Source of the DNA: Streptomyces sp. WZ.A104 | GTDB lineage: Bacteria; Actinomycetota; Actinomycetes; Streptomycetales; Streptomycetaceae | Length of the DNA stretch: 64,000 bases | NCBI RefSeq assembly: GCF_002382885.1 | Contig: NZ_NWVL01000013.1 | Span: 62,001 to 126,000, forward strand | Direction of reading: 5' to 3' | Part shown: positions 60,727 through 64,000 of the stretch, one piece after another | Layout: each line of letters starts with the position of its first letter | Position numbering within the stretch: position 1 is the first letter of the stretch | The notes under the pieces: model-generated | Database searches by the model: none | Seen by the model: the letters and a program-made list of their open reading frames with translations, nothing else | Told to the model about the DNA's origin: nothing | Translations under genes and position numbers: made by a program

Positions 60727-63700
60727 ATGCGCCCGATACCGCGTACGGCACTCGGAGCGGCGACCGCCGCCGTGCTCGCCGTCACCGCTATCGCACCGTC
60801 CGTGGCAGCGCCATCGGACGCGCGACACGCGAAGAGACCGCTCACCGGCAGTGCGGCCGCCGCCACGGATGCCACGCCCGTCACCCTGACGCTCGTCACC
60901 GGCGACAAGGTGCTGGTGACCACCGACGCCTCGGGAGCGTCCGCCGCCACCGCCCTGCCCCGCGAGGACGGCAGTGTCCCTCTCGTCCAGACCCGGCAGT
61001 CCGGCTCCGACCTGTACGTCTACCCGGAGTCCGCCGTGGCCGCGCTCGCCGCGGGCACCGTCGACGAGGAGCTCTTCAACGTCACCGGACTGATCCGCCA
61101 GGGCTACGACGACAGCCGCGCCGACTCCGTCCCGCTGATCGCCACCTACACCGGCGACGCTGCCCGCCGCACCCTCGTCACCCCGCGCGGGGCGGAGCGC
61201 GGCCAGAGGCTCGACGTCATCGACGGACTCGCGCTGAAGGCCGACAAGAAGCGCACCGCCGACTTCTGGGCCGACCTCACCGCCCCTCGCTCCCGGGCGG
61301 CCTCCGGCCTCAAGAAGCTCTGGCTCGACCGAAAGGTTCAGGCCAGTCTCGACAAGTCGACGAAGCAGGTCGGCGCGGACCTCGCCTGGGCGGCCGGTCA
61401 CGACGGCACCGGCACCAGGGTCGCCGTCCTGGACACCGGCGCCGACGCCGAACACCCCGACCTCCAGGGCCGGATCACCGCATCCGAGAACTTCACCGAC
61501 TCCGACACCACCGACGACCGCCAGGGCCACGGCACCCATGTCGCGTCCACCGTCGGAGGCTCCGGCGCGGCGAGCGACGGCAAGAACAAGGGCGTCGCCC
61601 CCGGCGCCGACCTCATGGTCGGCAAGGTCCTCAACGACAGCGGGTCCGGCGCCGCCTCCTGGATCATCGCGGGCATGCAGTGGGCCGTCGACAACAAGGC
61701 CGACGTCGTCTCCATGAGCCTCGGCAGCGCGGAGCCCACCGACTGCACCGACCCGATGAGCCTGGCCGCCGAGAAACTCGGCAAGAACAAGGACACCCTG
61801 TTCGTGGTCGCCGCGGGGAACCTCGGCCCGTCCCTGAACACCGTCTCCTCGCCCGGCTGCGCCGCCGGCGTGCTGACGGTGGGGGCGGTGGACCGCGACG
61901 ACTCCACCGCGAACTTCTCCAGCCGCGGCCCCACGATCGGCTCGCACACGCTCAAGCCGGAGATCGCCGCACCCGGCGTCGCCATCTCCGCCGCCGCGGC
62001 GGGCGGCCGGGGCTCACAGGCGTACCGGTCGATGTCCGGTACGTCGATGGCCACCCCGCACGTCGCCGGCGCCGCCGCCGTCGTCAAGCAGCGCCACCCC
62101 GACTGGACGGCCCAGCAGATCAAGGCGGCCCTGGTCTCCTCGGCGCACAGCGCCGTGCCCGGCGACGTACGCGAGACCGGCGGCGGCCGCCTCGACGTGG
62201 ACCGCGCCGTTCGTACGCCCGTGACCGGTGCACCCGCCGTCCAGGGCGGCACCTTCAACTGGCCCCAGGACAGGAGCGATCGCACCACCGTTGCCCTGCC
62301 CTACACCAACACGGGCGGCAAGCCGGTCAGGCTCTCGCTGAAGGTCTCGGGCGTCACCGGCAACGACGGCTCCGCCGTCGGCTCCAAGGTCGCCGCCCTC
62401 GGCCGGAAGTCCATCACCGTGCCCGCCGGGGCGACGGTCGAGGTCCCCCTCGAACTCGACCCCGACGCACGGCTGGCCGCCGCCCAGTACGGTGACGTCA
62501 CCGGGCGCGTCCTCGCCACCGCACCCGGGGGAGTGCGGGTCTCCACGCCGTTCTCCCTCTATGTGGCACCGGAGACCGTCACCCTGCGCGTCAAGCTCAT
62601 CGACCGCACCGGCAAGCCCGCCGGCGGAGTCTCCTCGGTCGACCTCATCGGCACCGACACCGCCTCCGGCGAACGCCGCTTCAACGAGGGCGCCACCGAC
62701 CAGACCTACCGGGTCCGCCCCGGCGCGTACTTCGTATCCAGCTTCATCGCCTCGCCCGACACCACCGACCCGACCGGTCAACTCGTGGGCTCCGTCGGCT
62801 ATCTGGCACGCCCTCAGCTGAACCTCACCAAGGACACCACGCTCGTCCTCGACGCCCGCGAGGCCCACCGCCTGAAGGTGAGGACCCAGGACCGGGCGGC
62901 CGAGACGCGCGGCGCGACCCTCGCCTTCGGGCGCACCTGGGACAACTGGCTGCACTCGGGGTCCATCTCGGGCAACGAACTGATCAAGGACTATCTGGTC
63001 GACGTCCAGGGCAAGCCCCGTGACGGCGACTTCGAGTTCGCCTCCTTCTGGCGCGCCTACGCCCCCCAGATCCAGAAGTTCTCCCTCGTCGGCGGAGCCG
63101 ATCTGCACCCCCGTCCCGCCACCACGGGGTCGGTCAACCTGGACGGCAAGGGCCGCGCCGAGGTCGTCGACGCCGGTGAGGGCAGCACGGCAGAGCTGGA
63201 GGCCGCAGGGGCCAGGGGCCGGATCGCCCTGGTGAAGGTCGCGGACGACTCCTCCAACGTCCTCGCCCAGGCACGCGCCGCGGAGGCCGCCGGGGCGAAG
63301 GCGCTCCTGGTGTACCGGCCCTCGGCCGGTGACTGGAAGCCCGGCATCGGTTACGGGGCGGCGCCCCTGCCGGTCCTCGGCCTGCGGGCCGACGAGGCCG
63401 CCGTACTGACCGCTGCGCTCGCCGAGGGCGGGGCGGACGTCACCTGGAGGGCCACGGCGGTCAGCCCGTTCGTCTACAACCTGTCGTTCCCGGAGAAGGG
63501 GCGGATCACCTCGGACCGCACCTACAAGGTCCGCGACAAGAAGCTCGGTTCGGTCGTCTCCACGCACGAGTCCATGGGCGTGGCCGCCGACTTCGTCGAC
63601 ACGCTCCTGGTCTCCCGCCCCTACGGCGGAACGTTCGGCGCGTCCTCCCTCGCTCTGGTCGCCGCCCCCGGCAAGCGCACCGAGTACTACACGGCGGGCG

Positions 63701-64000
63701 ACACCGTCTGGCAGAAGATGCTCTCCTCCAGCTTCCCCTGGGGCGAGCTGATGACCGGCAACCCCCGTACGTACAAGGCGGGCCGGGCCACGGCGGAGGA
63801 GTGGTACCGAGGTCTGATCGTCCCGGGCGCCCCGCGCGACGCGGCGGGCGGGGAACTGCGGGCGGGTGAACGGCAGGACAACCTGATCGGCGTCGCCCCG
63901 GCGTTCATGACCGACTCCGAACACGTGGGACAGCAAGGCTCGTTCGGTGACATCGGCAACATGCGGCTCAGCCGTGACGGACAGCTCATCGGCACCAGTG
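60727..64000 (+). CDS. Secreted S8 family (subtilisin-like) serine peptidase, truncated by window end
   Basis: A large secreted subtilase; at least 1,091 codons are visible and the frame is still open at the end. A signal peptide (ALGAATAAVLAVTAIAPSVA) leads into a propeptide with VTLTLVTGDKVLV. The catalytic triad can be placed: D236 in VAVLDTGADAEHPDL, H268 in RQGHGTHVAST and S440 in SGTSMATPHVAG, with the oxyanion Asn in FVVAAGNLG. A long C-terminal region follows, including a PA-like segment (GRIALVKVADDSSNVLAQAR). The ATG at 60727 has GGGGAGAG. It is likely controlled by the divergent regulator. Confidence 0.93.
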   Translation, partial: MRPIPRTALGAATAAVLAVTAIAPSVAAPSDARHAKRPLTGSAAAATDATPVTLTLVTGDKVLVTTDASGASAATALPREDGSVPLVQTRQSGSDLYVYPESAVAALAAGTVDEELFNVTGLIRQGYDDSRADSVPLIATYTGDAARRTLVTPRGAERGQRLDVIDGLALKADKKRTADFWADLTAPRSRAASGLKKLWLDRKVQASLDKSTKQVGADLAWAAGHDGTGTRVAVLDTGADAEHPDLQGRITASENFTDSDTTDDRQGHGTHVASTVGGSGAASDGKNKGVAPGADLMVGKVLNDSGSGAASWIIAGMQWAVDNKADVVSMSLGSAEPTDCTDPMSLAAEKLGKNKDTLFVVAAGNLGPSLNTVSSPGCAAGVLTVGAVDRDDSTANFSSRGPTIGSHTLKPEIAAPGVAISAAAAGGRGSQAYRSMSGTSMATPHVAGAAAVVKQRHPDWTAQQIKAALVSSAHSAVPGDVRETGGGRLDVDRAVRTPVTGAPAVQGGTFNWPQDRSDRTTVALPYTNTGGKPVRLSLKVSGVTGNDGSAVGSKVAALGRKSITVPAGATVEVPLELDPDARLAAAQYGDVTGRVLATAPGGVRVSTPFSLYVAPETVTLRVKLIDRTGKPAGGVSSVDLIGTDTASGERRFNEGATDQTYRVRPGAYFVSSFIASPDTTDPTGQLVGSVGYLARPQLNLTKDTTLVLDAREAHRLKVRTQDRAAETRGATLAFGRTWDNWLHSGSISGNELIKDYLVDVQGKPRDGDFEFASFWRAYAPQIQKFSLVGGADLHPRPATTGSVNLDGKGRAEVVDAGEGSTAELEAAGARGRIALVKVADDSSNVLAQARAAEAAGAKALLVYRPSAGDWKPGIGYGAAPLPVLGLRADEAAVLTAALAEGGADVTWRATAVSPFVYNLSFPEKGRITSDRTYKVRDKKLGSVVSTHESMGVAADFVDTLLVSRPYGGTFGASSLALVAAPGKRTEYYTAGDTVWQKMLSSSFPWGELMTGNPRTYKAGRATAEEWYRGLIVPGAPRDAAGGELRAGERQDNLIGVAPAFMTDSEHVGQQGSFGDIGNMRLSRDGQLIGTS

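Overview
The window is chromosomal DNA of a Streptomyces-type actinomycete. The very high G+C, chaplin and rodlin aerial-hypha proteins, GlgX-TreY-TreZ trehalose genes, mycothiol-type oxidoreductase and chains of genes joined by ATGA/GTGA stop-start overlaps all point there. I see no tRNA, rRNA, insertion sequence, prophage or CRISPR array. Functions are inferred from motifs read by eye; no database search was run.

Region 1 (1-13.3 kb) is carbohydrate and housekeeping: the start of treZ, a GH1 beta-glucosidase, a GH29 alpha-L-fucosidase, a GNAT acetyltransferase behind a small upstream ORF, a DUF1707-FHA protein, a decayed flavin oxidoreductase pseudogene, a degenerate P450-like gene, treY and glgX. 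A HEPN-family protein and a DEDDh exonuclease follow. Region 2 (13.4-20.1 kb) holds a phosphotransferase, a sugar ABC importer operon, an OleD-type glycosyltransferase with a probable leaderless promoter over a palindrome, and a DUF1697/DUF4440 gene pair.

Region 3 (20.2-28.0 kb) is an iron-siderophore unit behind a DmdR/IdeR-like iron box: a strikingly asymmetric two-subunit ABC exporter, a lipoprotein receptor, two FecCD permeases and an ATPase. Two separate genes follow: an unknown secreted protein and an Rv2466c-like oxidoreductase.

Region 4 (29.5-39.1 kb, minus strand) is one long sulfur-assimilation operon. It starts with a 27-aa cysteine-containing leader peptide, then sulfite reductase, a 59-aa zinc ribbon, cysH, cysC, cysD, cysN, a NitT/TauT-type ABC importer and a sirohydrochlorin chelatase. 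Together they cover sulfate activation, reduction to sulfide, probable sulfonate uptake and siroheme supply.

Region 5 (39.2-51.1 kb) holds a GNAT, a GAF-type regulator, an AidB-like acyl-CoA dehydrogenase, a BrkB-like membrane protein, an AraC regulator and a VOC protein. It ends with a beta-ketoadipate-like module (two CoA-transferase subunits, 3-hydroxyacyl-CoA dehydrogenase, LysR regulator, thiolase).

Region 6 (51.3-55.5 kb) is a surface-coat cluster: a long chaplin with a PPVDE-repeat stalk and LADTG sorting signal, three rodlins, a short chaplin and an unknown secreted protein carrying a chaplin-like signal peptide. Four of these genes share an AACC-N15-17-GTTG promoter motif resembling sigma-BldN promoters. 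Region 7 (55.5-64 kb) has DUF5949, a short leader ORF and rsgA, an Ada-AlkA protein with a shortened glycosylase domain, DUF456, a TrmB/LuxR-type regulator and a large secreted subtilisin cut by the window end.
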